Source: Lachnospiraceae bacterium NE2001
Lineage (GTDB): Bacteria > Bacillota > Clostridia > Lachnospirales > Lachnospiraceae
Assembly (NCBI GenBank): GCA_900110635.1
Contig: FOEK01000014.1
Span: forward strand, 31,458 to 95,457
Direction: 5' to 3'
Length of the DNA: 64,000 nucleotides
The stretch's first letter is position 1; every line of letters begins with the position of its first letter. Positions 27,019-35,726 of this stretch are shown here, piece by piece. The notes under the pieces are model-generated. The model did not search any database and had not been told where the DNA came from. It saw only the letters and a program-made list of their open reading frames with translations. The position numbers were made by a program, and so were the translations under genes.

Positions 27019-27726
27019 ATGAGCGAACAGATCCAAGACAATTACCGCGAGGTACGTAAAAAGATAAATGAAACCTGTGAGAAGGTTGGCCGTAAGCCTG
27101 AAGAGGTAACTCTTATCGCTGTAAGCAAAACTAAGCCTCTCAGTGATATAGAAAAGCTTATCGATATAGACGTTATCGAGTTCGGTGAGAACAAACCTCA
27201 GGAGCTTCGTGACAAGTTCGATGAAATATCTACACCTGTTAGATTCCACCAGATAGGACATTTACAAACAAATAAGGTAAAATACATCATCAATAAAACC
27301 GTACTTATACATTCTGTGGATTCAATAAAGCTTGCATCAGTTATCGAAAAGGAAGCTGCAAAGCGTAATATATTTATAAATGTCCTTATTGAGGTTAATT
27401 ACGCAGGAGAAGACTCCAAGTTCGGAGTAAGCAAAGATGAGGTTCTTCCTCTAGTCAAGGAAATAGCTGACAGATTCAGACATATTCGTATCAGAGGTCT
27501 TATGACCATAGCTCCTTTCGTTGAAAACCCAGAGGATAACAGACCTATCTTTAAGGGTATGAAAGAATTATTACTTGACATAAAATCTCAAAACATAGAT
27601 AATGTTGATATGTCAATTCTCTCAATGGGAATGACTAACGACTATTTAGTTGCGGTCGAAGAGGGTGCAACTATGGTTAGAGTCGGTACAGCCATCTTTG
27701 GAGAAAGACAGAAAAAGGAGAATTAA
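27019..27726 (+). CDS. yggS: YggS/YlmE family PLP-binding protein
   Basis: PLP homeostasis protein (PLPBP), a single-domain fold-type III barrel without known catalysis. The PLP-lysine is in LIAVSKTKP (about 32-40), and the phosphate-binding end is SILSMGMTNDYLVAVEEGAT with VRVGTAIFGER. The 235 residues are normal. A GGAGG site precedes the ATG. It starts the ylmE-sepF pair, three bases apart, the classical order of the Gram-positive division cluster. Confidence 0.95.
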   Translation: MSEQIQDNYREVRKKINETCEKVGRKPEEVTLIAVSKTKPLSDIEKLIDIDVIEFGENKPQELRDKFDEISTPVRFHQIGHLQTNKVKYIINKTVLIHSVDSIKLASVIEKEAAKRNIFINVLIEVNYAGEDSKFGVSKDEVLPLVKEIADRFRHIRIRGLMTIAPFVENPEDNRPIFKGMKELLLDIKSQNIDNVDMSILSMGMTNDYLVAVEEGATMVRVGTAIFGERQKKEN

Positions 27727-27729
27727 CCT

Positions 27730-28323
27730 ATGGCTAAGGGCAAGAAGGGTTTTTTTGATTACTTCAAAATCCCTGATGATGACGAAGAGTATGATGATGA
27801 CGATATCATCTTCGATGAAGATGATGACGATGATTATGAAGATCCGGTACCGGTAAGGAAGGCACCTAAACCGGCACCAAAGACAGTTGCAAAGCCAACA
27901 TATGACAGAGCTCCAAAAGAGACAAAGAAATATACAGGCTTTGGCAATTCCCAGCCTGCCGAAAGGGCATCCGACAAGCTGGTATCATTTGACGGAGGAG
28001 CTGACAGATACGCAGAGAAAAGACCTAGGTCTCCTAAATCAAGCGAAGTATTTGTTATTAAACCTCAGGAATTTGACGATGCACAAACTGTTGCTGATTT
28101 CCTTAAGAGAGGTAAGGCAATAGTGATCAATATGGAAGGCCTTCAGCTTGAAAGTGCTCAGAGAATCATCGATTTTATTGGCGGTGCCTGCTATGGTATG
28201 GGCGGCGAACTTAAAGCTATATCAGCTTCAATATTTATCGCTGTACCTAATAACATAGAGGTATCTGGTGATCTCAGAGAAGAGATACTTAACAGTTCGT
28301 CTGTATCACCATTTTTAGGATAA
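27730..28323 (+). CDS. sepF: Cell division protein SepF
   Basis: FtsZ-binding, ring-forming protein that aligns FtsZ filaments and tethers them to the membrane. The N-terminus MAKGKKGFFDYFKIP is the amphipathic membrane-binding helix, followed by a very acidic stretch (Asp/Glu, about 17-38), a basic Pro-rich linker, and the conserved SepF domain (about 112-190) with RGKAIVINMEGL and RIIDFIGGACYGMGG. The 197-residue length is slightly above the usual 150 because of the linker. Confidence 0.96.
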   Translation: MAKGKKGFFDYFKIPDDDEEYDDDDIIFDEDDDDDYEDPVPVRKAPKPAPKTVAKPTYDRAPKETKKYTGFGNSQPAERASDKLVSFDGGADRYAEKRPRSPKSSEVFVIKPQEFDDAQTVADFLKRGKAIVINMEGLQLESAQRIIDFIGGACYGMGGELKAISASIFIAVPNNIEVSGDLREEILNSSSVSPFLG

Positions 28324-28365
28324 TACATCTGAACTAAATGATTCAGAAGGGGGTTGGGGAACAAC

Positions 28366-29067
28366 ATGTTAACACCACTTGATGTTCAACAGAAGAAATT
28401 CAAGCCTGGTTTGGGATATGACAAAAAGGATGTTCAGGCATTCTTTGATGAGGTATCTAAAAGCTATGGGGAGCTTTATAGATCAAATGCTGAATTAAAA
28501 GAAAAGGTTATTACATTAACTGATACTGTTCAGCACTACAAGTCAACTGAGAACGAGCTTAACAAGAAACTTCTTCTTACTGATAAAAATATAGAAGAGT
28601 CAAAAACAAACGCAGAGAAAACTGCAAAGGCTATTGAAAACGAGGCTGTAAGCCGAGGCAATGAAATAATCAAAGAGGCAAAGCAGGAGAGAGAGAAACT
28701 TGAAAACGAGATTCTTGAACTTACTGCAAAGTATGCTGAATATAAAGCAAACTTTAATAGTCTCATAAGAAAGCTTAGACGAACACTTGATGATAATGAT
28801 TTTGATCCAAATGCTGCTAACACTGTAGCTCAGGCAGGCTACAAGAAGGAAGAGGAGCAGGAGGACCGAGGCTTTGAATTCGGAGGAAGCTCTGAGAAAA
28901 CAAGAGAAAAAAGCAGTTCTAGTGGTTCTGGAAGCAGCCTTTCTGTTGGCGGTGGTTCCAAGCTTAGTATGGCTAACAAGAACAGCAATTCTTCCAATGT
29001 TTATGGCTCAACACTTGGTGGCGATGGTATAGATCCATTTGCTGATATTACATTTATGGATGACTGA
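28366..29067 (+). CDS. divIVA: DivIVA-domain protein
   Basis: Coiled-coil polar/septal scaffold. The N-terminal DivIVA lipid-binding motif is clear (LTPLDVQQKKF and GYDKKDVQAFFDEV), then a long coiled coil (about 30-135), and a low-complexity Ser/Gly tail (about 170-210). I start it at ATG 28366; a TTG at 28354 is in frame but adds only four residues and lies too close to the AAGGGGG site. It ends with a stem-loop about 30 bases downstream. Confidence 0.94.
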   Translation: MLTPLDVQQKKFKPGLGYDKKDVQAFFDEVSKSYGELYRSNAELKEKVITLTDTVQHYKSTENELNKKLLLTDKNIEESKTNAEKTAKAIENEAVSRGNEIIKEAKQEREKLENEILELTAKYAEYKANFNSLIRKLRRTLDDNDFDPNAANTVAQAGYKKEEEQEDRGFEFGGSSEKTREKSSSSGSGSSLSVGGGSKLSMANKNSNSSNVYGSTLGGDGIDPFADITFMDD

Positions 29068-29098
29068 TATATTATGAAATAAAGCATATTGAGTTTTA

Positions 29099-29127
29099 AA
29101 ATAGCATCCTAGTATTAGGGTGCTATT
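29099..29127 (+). terminator. Stem-loop after divIVA
   Basis: AAATAGCATCCTA and TAGGGTGCTATTT form a 13-position stem with one mismatch and a short loop. The following bases are T-rich but interrupted (CTACGTCTTT), so it may terminate partially before lspA. The A-run on the left makes it usable in the other direction too. Confidence 0.6.
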
Positions 29128-29165
29128 TCTACGTCTTTATACAATTAAGATAGTTGAGGTATTCT

Positions 29166-29711
29166 ATGAGAACCAAAAGGATAACACTAGCAATAGTATT
29201 AATCGCTATACTTGTTGCAATTGATCAGATAACAAAATATCTGGTAGTACAAAATATGAAACCCTATAAGGATGAGATTAAGGTTTTAGGTGATGCTCTT
29301 GTTTTTTATTATATAAAGAACACCGGTGCAGCCTGGGGCTCCTTTAATAAGAGCACTTTACTTCTGGCAGGTATATCCGTTTTTATGATAATTGCTCTCA
29401 GTATTTATTATTTTAAGAATATAGACAAGGATAATAGAAAACTTGTTCGTATATGTACTATCATAATTATAGCTGGTGCCATTGGAAATCTTATAGATCG
29501 TTTAAGACTTCGTTATGTTGTTGATTTTATCTACTTCAAACTGATCAACTTCCCTGTATTTAATGTTGCAGATATATATGTAACTGTATTTGCTTTTGTT
29601 CTGGTTTTTCTTGCTATATTTATTATCAAAGATGATGAAGAAGAGAATAATAAAACTAAAAAAGAGAATAGTATCAAAGAAAAAAATGAGACTGAAAAAG
29701 ATGTGGAATAA
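29166..29711 (+). CDS. lspA: Lipoprotein signal peptidase
   Basis: Cleaves the signal peptide of lipidated prolipoproteins. Four membrane segments and the family boxes are visible: DQITKYLV, NTGAAWGSF, GAIGNLIDRL and VDFIYF with FNVADIYVT, which hold the two catalytic aspartates (in NLID and NVAD). The C-terminal tail is very Lys/Glu-rich. I use ATG 29166, preceded by GAGG at a good distance; a TTG at 29154 would add four residues. Its position after divIVA follows the Gram-positive division cluster. Confidence 0.95.
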   Translation: MRTKRITLAIVLIAILVAIDQITKYLVVQNMKPYKDEIKVLGDALVFYYIKNTGAAWGSFNKSTLLLAGISVFMIIALSIYYFKNIDKDNRKLVRICTIIIIAGAIGNLIDRLRLRYVVDFIYFKLINFPVFNVADIYVTVFAFVLVFLAIFIIKDDEEENNKTKKENSIKEKNETEKDVE

Positions 29712-29748
29712 CTCGAATAATTTTGAATAAAGATTACATTATTTTATA

Positions 29749-29762
29749 CAAAGTTAACTTTG
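29749..29762. promoter_or_regulatory. Perfect 14-base palindrome at the hydrogenase promoter
   Basis: CAAAGTTAACTTTG is perfectly self-complementary and overlaps the first bases of the proposed -35 element of the hyd operon, a suitable place for a repressor. It does not match the Rex operator well. Confidence 0.5.
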
Positions 29763-29788
29763 TTTAACCGGCTAAATTTTGCTAAAAT
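29760..29788 (+). promoter_or_regulatory. Sigma-A-type promoter of the hydrogenase operon
   Basis: TTGTTT (29760-29765), 17-base spacer, TAAAAT (29783-29788), about 60 bases before the first start codon at 29848, giving a leader of roughly 50 bases. Confidence 0.65.
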
Positions 29789-29847
29789 GAGTTAAGTGCG
29801 CGATGAGGTAACTCACACGTAAAAATAAACTGCGAAAGGGGCTGCTT

Positions 29848-30333
29848 ATGAGTAACTTACAGGCTACTGCGGTAGCGAAAATCGAGGAGATCTGTGATAG
29901 ATACACAGAAGAGAAGACTCCTCTCATGATGATACTCAGTGACATCCAGAATGAGTATGGTTATATACCTCTCGATGTTCAGGAGATAGTATCAAAGAAG
30001 ACTGGTATTTCAGTCGCAGAAATCTATGGTGTTGTTACATTTTATTCATTCTTTTCCCTTACACCGAAGGGAAAGTATGTTATCGGATGCTGTCTTGGTA
30101 CAGCTTGCTATGTAAAGGGAGCTCAGAATGTTATAGACAAGTTCTCAGAGCTTCTTAAGATAGCTCCAGGCGAGACTTCAGAGGATGGTCTCTTTACTCT
30201 TGATGCTCTCAGATGCATCGGTGCTTGTGGTATTGCACCAGCTGTTAGTATCAATGGTAAGGTTTATCCAAAGGTTGAGGTAGGCCAGGTTCCACAGATA
30301 ATTGAAGATTACAAGGCTCAGGCCGGCGCTTAG
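29848..30333 (+). CDS. hydC: NuoE-like subunit of NAD-linked [FeFe]-hydrogenase
   Basis: Thioredoxin-like [2Fe-2S] ferredoxin subunit, homologous to NuoE and to HydC of the Thermotoga trimeric hydrogenase. The N-terminal helical bundle includes LMMILSDIQNEYGYIP; the cluster cysteines are in CCLGTACY and CIGACG. The 161-residue length is standard. The ATG follows AAAGGGG. It is the first gene of a three-gene operon and would pass electrons between the NAD site on the next subunit and the hydrogenase. Confidence 0.93.
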   Translation: MSNLQATAVAKIEEICDRYTEEKTPLMMILSDIQNEYGYIPLDVQEIVSKKTGISVAEIYGVVTFYSFFSLTPKGKYVIGCCLGTACYVKGAQNVIDKFSELLKIAPGETSEDGLFTLDALRCIGACGIAPAVSINGKVYPKVEVGQVPQIIEDYKAQAGA

Positions 30334-30348
30334 GAAGGAGGATATGAG

Positions 30349-32232
30349 ATGATAGATACAGTTCAGAAATTAGAAGAATGCTCATCCACTTGTACTAAGT
30401 GTCTGGATGATAAGCTCTCTGGTGCTGACGGCAAGAGACACATCGTTCTCTGCGGTGGTACTGGATGTCTCTCAAGCAACTCTATGGAGATCAAGGAGAA
30501 GTTTGAGAAGGTTCTTGAAGAGAAGGGACTTACAGACAAGGCTACAGTTAATATTGTAGGTTGTTTCGGTTTCTGTTCACAGGGACCATTTGTAAAGATT
30601 TATCCTGAAGATACTCTTTATCGTATGGTTTCTATCGACGATGTTGATGAGATAGTAGAGAAAGATATTATTGGTGGTGAGATTGTAGAGAGACTTCTCT
30701 ATGTTGATCCATCTACACAGGAGAAGAAGGTTAAGCAGGAGGATATCAACTTCTATAAGAAGCAGCGTCGTGTTGCTCTTCATGGTTGTGGTGTTATCAA
30801 TCCTGAGGATATCAATGAAGCAATTGGTATGGGTGCTTTCCAGGGAATTAAGAAAGCCCTTACTATGACACAGCAGGAAGTTATTGATGAAGTACTTGCT
30901 TCAGGTCTTCGTGGCCGTGGAGGCGGTGGATTCCCTACAGGTAGAAAGTGGCAGTTTGCTTACAACGTAAAATCAGATCAGAAGTACGTTGTATGTAATG
31001 GTGATGAGGGTGATCCAGGAGCATTCATGGATCGTTCTATCCTTGAAGGTAACCCACTTGGCGTTATCGAGGGTATGATGATCGCTGGTTATGCATTTGG
31101 CGCATCAGAAGGTTACTTCTATGTACGTGCTGAGTATCCTATCGCAGTTAATCGTTTAAAGCTTGCTATATCTCAGGCAAGAGAGATGGGTCTCTTAGGA
31201 AAGAACATTTTAGGTTCTGATTTCTCATTTGATTGTCACATCAGACTTGGTGCTGGTGCATTCGTTTGTGGTGAGGAGACAGCACTCCTTAATTCTATCG
31301 AAGGTAAGCGTGGTATGCCTAGACCTCGTCCTCCTTTCCCTGCAATCAAGGGACTTTGGGAGAAGCCTACCTGCGTTAACAACGTTGAGACACTTGCTTG
31401 TGTACCTTACATTCTTCGTGAGGGAGCATCAGAGTTTGCTTCAGTTGGTACAGAGGGATCAAAGGGTACTAAGGTATTCGCTCTCGGTGGTAAGGTTAAC
31501 AACGTTGGTCTTGTAGAGGTTCCTATGGGAACAACGCTTCGCGAACTGATCTATGATATTGGTGGCGGTATTCCAAATGGTAAGAAGTTTAAGGCTATCC
31601 AGACAGGTGGTCCTTCAGGCGGATGTCTGACAGAGGAGTTCCTTGATGAGCCTATCGATTTCGATAACCTGGTACAGAAGGGATCCATGATGGGTTCTGG
31701 TGGTGCTATCGTTATGGATGAAGATAACTGTATGGTTGACGTTGCTAAGTTCTACATGGAGTTCATCTGTGATGAGTCCTGTGGTAAGTGTTCACCTTGC
31801 CGTATCGGTACAAAAAGAATCCTTGAAATCCTCACAAAGATTACAGAGGGTAAGGGAACTATGGAAGACCTTGATACACTTGAGGAGCTTTCAAAGACAA
31901 TCCAGACTAACTCACTTTGTGCTCTTGGTCAGACAGCAGCTAACCCAGTTAATTCAACACTTAAGCATTTCCGCGATGAGTATATTGCTCATATCGTTGA
32001 TAAGAAGTGTCCAGCTCATGTATGTAAGAACCTTATGCAGTACAAGATTGACAAGGATAAGTGCGTAGGCTGTGGTCTTTGTGCTAAGAATTGTCCTGCT
32101 TCATGCATCACTCAGACAGATTATATTGCTGAGGGACATAAGCTTGCATCATATGAGATTGATCCAGAGAAGTGCGTAAAGTGCGGACTTTGTATGAGTA
32201 ACTGTAGACTTAGCGCTATTTCAAAAGAATAA
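30349..32232 (+). CDS. hydB: NuoF-like NADH-binding subunit of NAD-linked [FeFe]-hydrogenase
   Basis: Diaphorase subunit. Order of parts: N-terminal thioredoxin-like [2Fe-2S] domain (CGGTGCLSS, then CFGFCSQGP), the NuoF core with the NAD/FMN glycine loop RGRGGGGFPTG and CNGDEGDPGAFMD, an SLBB part, the [4Fe-4S] motif SCGKCSPCRIGT, and two C-terminal [4Fe-4S] motifs CVGCGLCAKNCP and CVKCGLCMSNC. The 627 residues match HydB of bifurcating hydrogenases. Codon choice is uniform and strongly biased compared with the neighbouring genes, suggesting high expression. Bifurcation with ferredoxin is the known role of close relatives; the sequence alone does not prove it. Confidence 0.94.
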   Translation: MIDTVQKLEECSSTCTKCLDDKLSGADGKRHIVLCGGTGCLSSNSMEIKEKFEKVLEEKGLTDKATVNIVGCFGFCSQGPFVKIYPEDTLYRMVSIDDVDEIVEKDIIGGEIVERLLYVDPSTQEKKVKQEDINFYKKQRRVALHGCGVINPEDINEAIGMGAFQGIKKALTMTQQEVIDEVLASGLRGRGGGGFPTGRKWQFAYNVKSDQKYVVCNGDEGDPGAFMDRSILEGNPLGVIEGMMIAGYAFGASEGYFYVRAEYPIAVNRLKLAISQAREMGLLGKNILGSDFSFDCHIRLGAGAFVCGEETALLNSIEGKRGMPRPRPPFPAIKGLWEKPTCVNNVETLACVPYILREGASEFASVGTEGSKGTKVFALGGKVNNVGLVEVPMGTTLRELIYDIGGGIPNGKKFKAIQTGGPSGGCLTEEFLDEPIDFDNLVQKGSMMGSGGAIVMDEDNCMVDVAKFYMEFICDESCGKCSPCRIGTKRILEILTKITEGKGTMEDLDTLEELSKTIQTNSLCALGQTAANPVNSTLKHFRDEYIAHIVDKKCPAHVCKNLMQYKIDKDKCVGCGLCAKNCPASCITQTDYIAEGHKLASYEIDPEKCVKCGLCMSNCRLSAISKE

Positions 32233-32246
32233 GGAGGTAACTAACT

Positions 32247-34022
32247 ATGGCGATGGTTAATATTAAAATAGAAGGCATCTCCTATCAGGTAGAGGAAGGT
32301 TTAACTATCCTTGAGGCTGCTAAGAAGTGCGGTTACGAGATTCCTTCACTTTGTGCATTCAATCACGGAGAGTGCAATCAGGGTTCCTGCCGTGTTTGTC
32401 TCGTTGAGGCAACAGGCGCGAGAGGCCTTGTAGCATCTTGTGTATATCCTGTAGCAGAGGGAATGGAGATTACTATATCTTCACCTAAGGCTACTGCAGC
32501 TAGACGTAACAGCGTTGAACTGCTTCTTTCAAATCATAACAAGAACTGCCAGCAGTGCGACAAGAACGGTAAATGTGAGCTTCTCAATGTTGCTTACCTT
32601 ACGGGTGCAAGAGAGGGTGCTTATGAAGGCGTTCACTCAGAGACACATTTCGATGAGGTTGCTCCTGGTATTGTAAGAGATACATCAAAGTGTATCCTTT
32701 GTGGTAGATGTATCGAGAGATGTAAGAACGCTCACGGTCTTGGAATCCTTGGTTTCGAGAACAGAGGTTTCTCAACTTTCGTATCACCTGCTGAGAACAG
32801 ATCATTCGCTGATTCTCCATGTATCCAGTGTGGACAGTGCGTAAATGTTTGTCCTACAGGAGCTCTTATGGAGCATTCAGAGATCGATAAGATTGATGCA
32901 GCGTTTGCAGCTGGTAAGACTGTTATTGCACAGGCTGCTCCTGCAGTTAGAGCTGCTCTTGGTGAAGAGTTCGGTTATAAGATCGGAACACCTGTTACAG
33001 GTAAGATGGCAGCTGCTATGAGAAGACTTGGTTTTGCTAGAGTTTATGATGTAAACTTCGGTGCTGACCTTACAATTATGGAGGAAGGTACAGAGCTTCT
33101 TGGACGTCTCACAAATGGTGGAACACTTCCAATGATCACATCTTGCTCACCTGGATGGGTTAACTATGCAGAGTACAACTATGGAGATCTTCTTCCACAC
33201 CTTTCATCTTGTAAGTCACCTCACCAGATGCAGGGTGCTATCATCAAGTCATACTGGGCAGAGCAGAATGGTGTAAATCCAGAAGATATCTTCGTTGTAT
33301 CAGTTATGCCTTGTACAGCTAAGAAGTTTGAGAGACAGCGTGAACAGCTTAAGGTTAATGGCCTTGATGATGTTGATGCAGTTATCACAACAAGAGAGCT
33401 TGCTCGTATGATCAAGAGATCTGGTATCCTCTTTGACAGACTTCCAGATGAAGATTGGGATCAGGATATCATGGGCGACTACACAGGTGCCGGCGTTATC
33501 TTCGGTGTTACTGGTGGTGTTATGGAAGCTGCTCTTCGTACAGTTTACTTCAAGCTTACAGGTAAGGAATCTGAGCCAATCGAGTTCCACGCTGTTCGTG
33601 GTCATGATGCTGGTATCAGAGAGGCTTCACTTGATATCAACGGTACTACAGTTAATGTAGCTATTGCTTCTGGTATGAAGTCAGCATCAGTTCTTCTTGA
33701 CGAGATCAGAGAAGGCAAGTCAAAGTATCAGTTCATCGAGATCATGGGATGTCCTGGTGGATGTATCAACGGTGGTGGTCAGCCTTACGTTCGTGAGTGC
33801 TTCCTTCCTAATGAGGATGATGACATCATGGATACATACAAGGAGAAGAGAGCTCAGGCTCTTTACTCAGAGGATGAGAGACAGACTCTTCGTCAGTCAC
33901 ATAAGAATCCTCAGATTATTGAGCTTTATGAGAAGTTCCTTGGTGAGCCTAACAGCCACAAGTCACATGAGCTTCTGCATACAACATATGCAGCTCGTGA
34001 AGGATTCAATGAAGTTAAATAG
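32247..34022 (+). CDS. hydA: [FeFe]-hydrogenase catalytic subunit
   Basis: Produces or oxidises H2 at an H-cluster. An N-terminal plant-type [2Fe-2S] domain (CAFNHGECNQGSCRVC) is followed by a His/Cys [4Fe-4S] region (HNKNCQQCDKNGKC), two [4Fe-4S] motifs (CILCGRCIERC and CIQCGQCVNVCP), then the H-domain with L1 TSCSPGW (Cys300), L2 MPCTAKK (Cys356) and L3 GCPGGCINGGG (Cys502, Cys506). All four H-cluster ligands are present. At 591 residues it is close to the HydA type A3 used with HydB and HydC. The maturases HydE, HydF and HydG are not in the window. Confidence 0.97.
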   Translation: MAMVNIKIEGISYQVEEGLTILEAAKKCGYEIPSLCAFNHGECNQGSCRVCLVEATGARGLVASCVYPVAEGMEITISSPKATAARRNSVELLLSNHNKNCQQCDKNGKCELLNVAYLTGAREGAYEGVHSETHFDEVAPGIVRDTSKCILCGRCIERCKNAHGLGILGFENRGFSTFVSPAENRSFADSPCIQCGQCVNVCPTGALMEHSEIDKIDAAFAAGKTVIAQAAPAVRAALGEEFGYKIGTPVTGKMAAAMRRLGFARVYDVNFGADLTIMEEGTELLGRLTNGGTLPMITSCSPGWVNYAEYNYGDLLPHLSSCKSPHQMQGAIIKSYWAEQNGVNPEDIFVVSVMPCTAKKFERQREQLKVNGLDDVDAVITTRELARMIKRSGILFDRLPDEDWDQDIMGDYTGAGVIFGVTGGVMEAALRTVYFKLTGKESEPIEFHAVRGHDAGIREASLDINGTTVNVAIASGMKSASVLLDEIREGKSKYQFIEIMGCPGGCINGGGQPYVRECFLPNEDDDIMDTYKEKRAQALYSEDERQTLRQSHKNPQIIELYEKFLGEPNSHKSHELLHTTYAAREGFNEVK

Positions 34023-34041
34023 TTTAGATAACTAGTTTTCC

Positions 34042-34091
34042 TTAAGGGTGATAAAAGCTAACTTAGTTAGTTTTTGTCACCCTTTTTTTTA
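34042..34091 (+). terminator. Strong rho-independent terminator of the hyd operon
   Basis: AAGGGTGATAAAA pairs with TTTTTGTCACCCTT around a second short stem (CTAACT/AGTTAG), followed by eight T. It closes the hydrogenase operon. Confidence 0.88.
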
Positions 34092-34115
34092 TAAAATGTT
34101 TTAAAAGTGTCGTCT

Positions 34116-34319
34116 AAAAAGTGCGAGTATATACTTACTCGACATCATTTCGTAATAACGATGTCAAAAAAGTGTGATATGCACTTACGAGACCATTGTG
34201 GGTCTCGGTACTTAGCGATTCAGACGCCGACGAAGGAGGTGGCTGAGAGCTTAGTACCGCTAGGGGTACCCACATTGAGCGGAAGCGATGTCGAGTAAGT
34301 ACATACTCACACTTTTTTG
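34116..34319 (-). repeat. Structured intergenic element with long terminal inverted repeat
   Basis: The 388-base gap between hydA and the next gene holds, besides the hyd terminator, this element. Left arm 34116-34146 and right arm 34287-34318 are inverted copies, 29 of 31 positions matching. A third copy of the unit (AAAAAGTGTGA, TGCACTTACGAGACC) starts at 34166. Internal stems: GACATC/GATGTC (34141-34165), CGAGACC/GGTCTCG (34189-34206) and GGTACTTAGC/GCTTAGTACC (34207-34258). Three mismatches are A-C on the plus strand but G-U on the minus strand, so the RNA is best paired when read from the minus strand. No protein is supported here. Confidence 0.7.
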
Positions 34320-34410
34320 ACGTTTTTTTTAACCGAATATAGATATAATTTGTAATGCAGAAACGATTAAAATGTATTATAATATCTAAGTTAATATTTT
34401 AACTGAGGAT

Positions 34411-35667
34411 ATGAAAATGAGTGATAAAAAAACAAAAAAATCTAGTCAAAATAGTAGTGGAAAAACTAGTGGGAAGAAAAGTGACGAGAGAAACCTGAAG
34501 AAGAAGGAGAAGAGGGAGCTAAAGGTTTGGCAGAAAATATTGAAGGTTGTGCTTTGTATTTTGGCAATTCCTGTACTCGTTGTGGTTGGATTCTTTGTTT
34601 GGGCCACTGTTAATGAGTATAGGCCGGCTCCGGTCGAGAAGGTTGAGATTGATACCACTGAGGGTACGGGAAAGAAGCTTAGTAAAGGTGACAGTCTTAC
34701 GGTTGTTACCTGGAATATGGGTTATGGTGCTCTGGGCGATAATGCTGACTTCTTTATGGATGGTGGTACAAGTGTTATGACTGCTGTACCTGAACGTGTG
34801 GATGTTAATATAGCAGGTTTTATGGGCTTCCTCGCAGGGATGAATCCTGATATTACATTTATACAGGAAATAGATAGAAACTCAAAGAGATCTTATAATC
34901 AGGATGAAGCTACTAAGATTCAGGGTGATATTCCTATTCTTTTAAAGTCAGTTAATGAAGAGGATCCTGATTATAACGGTTATGTTATGACATTTGCATA
35001 TAACTTTAATGCTAAGTTTGTTCCTTATCCTGTTGGTGATCCTATTGGTAAGGTTGAAAGTGGTCTTGCTATTTATTCTAAATATGAGGTGGAGGATTCG
35101 GAGAGAATAAGTCTTCCTTGTCCTTATTCCTGGCCTGTTAAGACTTGTAATCTGAAAAGGTGTCTTCTAGTTAATAGAACTCCAGTATATGATAGTGAAG
35201 GAAATGATACTGGCAAGGAACTTGTCAGTGTAAATCTTCATCTTGAAGCATATGATAATGGTGAGGGCAAGATTGCTCAGACTAAACAGCTTCGTGAATT
35301 TCTTCAGGAGGAATACAACAAGGGTAATTATGTGATTGCAGGTGGAGATTTTAATCAGACATTTTCAAATGTTGATCTTAGTCCTTATCCTGTACATGAA
35401 GAGATTCAAGATGTATGGAAGCCTGGAACTATCGATGTATCCGAAATAGGCGATGATTTTGAATGTCTTATGGATAACTCAGTACCAACCTGTCGTTCTC
35501 TGGATAAGGCTTACAATTCTGCACCTGATAAATCTGACTTTCAGTTCTATATGCTGGATGGATTCATAGTTTCCAAGAATATCAAGGTTGATGATATTCA
35601 TACTCAGAATACATTTTTCGCACCAAGCGATCACAATCCGGTACTGATCAATATTACACTTGAATAA
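34411..35667 (+). CDS. Endonuclease/exonuclease/phosphatase (EEP) fold protein, membrane-anchored
   Basis: Metal-dependent hydrolase fold shared by DNase I, sphingomyelinases and inositol phosphatases; substrate unknown. A Lys/Ser-rich N-terminus (1-40) precedes one membrane segment (about 44-66), so the enzyme domain faces outside. Core motifs: VVTWNMGYG (metal Asn), FIQEIDRNSKRS (metal Glu), VNLHLEAY (His), GGDFNQTF (Asp, Asn) and the final PSDHNPVLI (Asp-His). The 418-residue protein is complete. ATG 34411 has GAGG almost touching it; ATG 34417, two codons later, has better spacing and may be the real start. It appears to be a single-gene unit. Confidence 0.88.
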   Translation: MKMSDKKTKKSSQNSSGKTSGKKSDERNLKKKEKRELKVWQKILKVVLCILAIPVLVVVGFFVWATVNEYRPAPVEKVEIDTTEGTGKKLSKGDSLTVVTWNMGYGALGDNADFFMDGGTSVMTAVPERVDVNIAGFMGFLAGMNPDITFIQEIDRNSKRSYNQDEATKIQGDIPILLKSVNEEDPDYNGYVMTFAYNFNAKFVPYPVGDPIGKVESGLAIYSKYEVEDSERISLPCPYSWPVKTCNLKRCLLVNRTPVYDSEGNDTGKELVSVNLHLEAYDNGEGKIAQTKQLREFLQEEYNKGNYVIAGGDFNQTFSNVDLSPYPVHEEIQDVWKPGTIDVSEIGDDFECLMDNSVPTCRSLDKAYNSAPDKSDFQFYMLDGFIVSKNIKVDDIHTQNTFFAPSDHNPVLINITLE

Positions 35668-35726
35668 AATGATCAATTAAGAGCAAGTTATTTTTTATTA
35701 CATTTTATATAAGGGAGGATGTAAAA

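Noticed and set aside
29749..29788. Rex operator at the hyd promoter
   Set aside because: The TTGTTAA-N6-TTAACAA pattern is not met; only the half TTGTTTAAC is similar. Kept only as an unassigned palindrome.
34107..34298. 63-residue open frame inside the structured element after hydA
   Set aside because: It lies wholly within the inverted-repeat element, has no ribosome site, and its composition follows from the palindromes.
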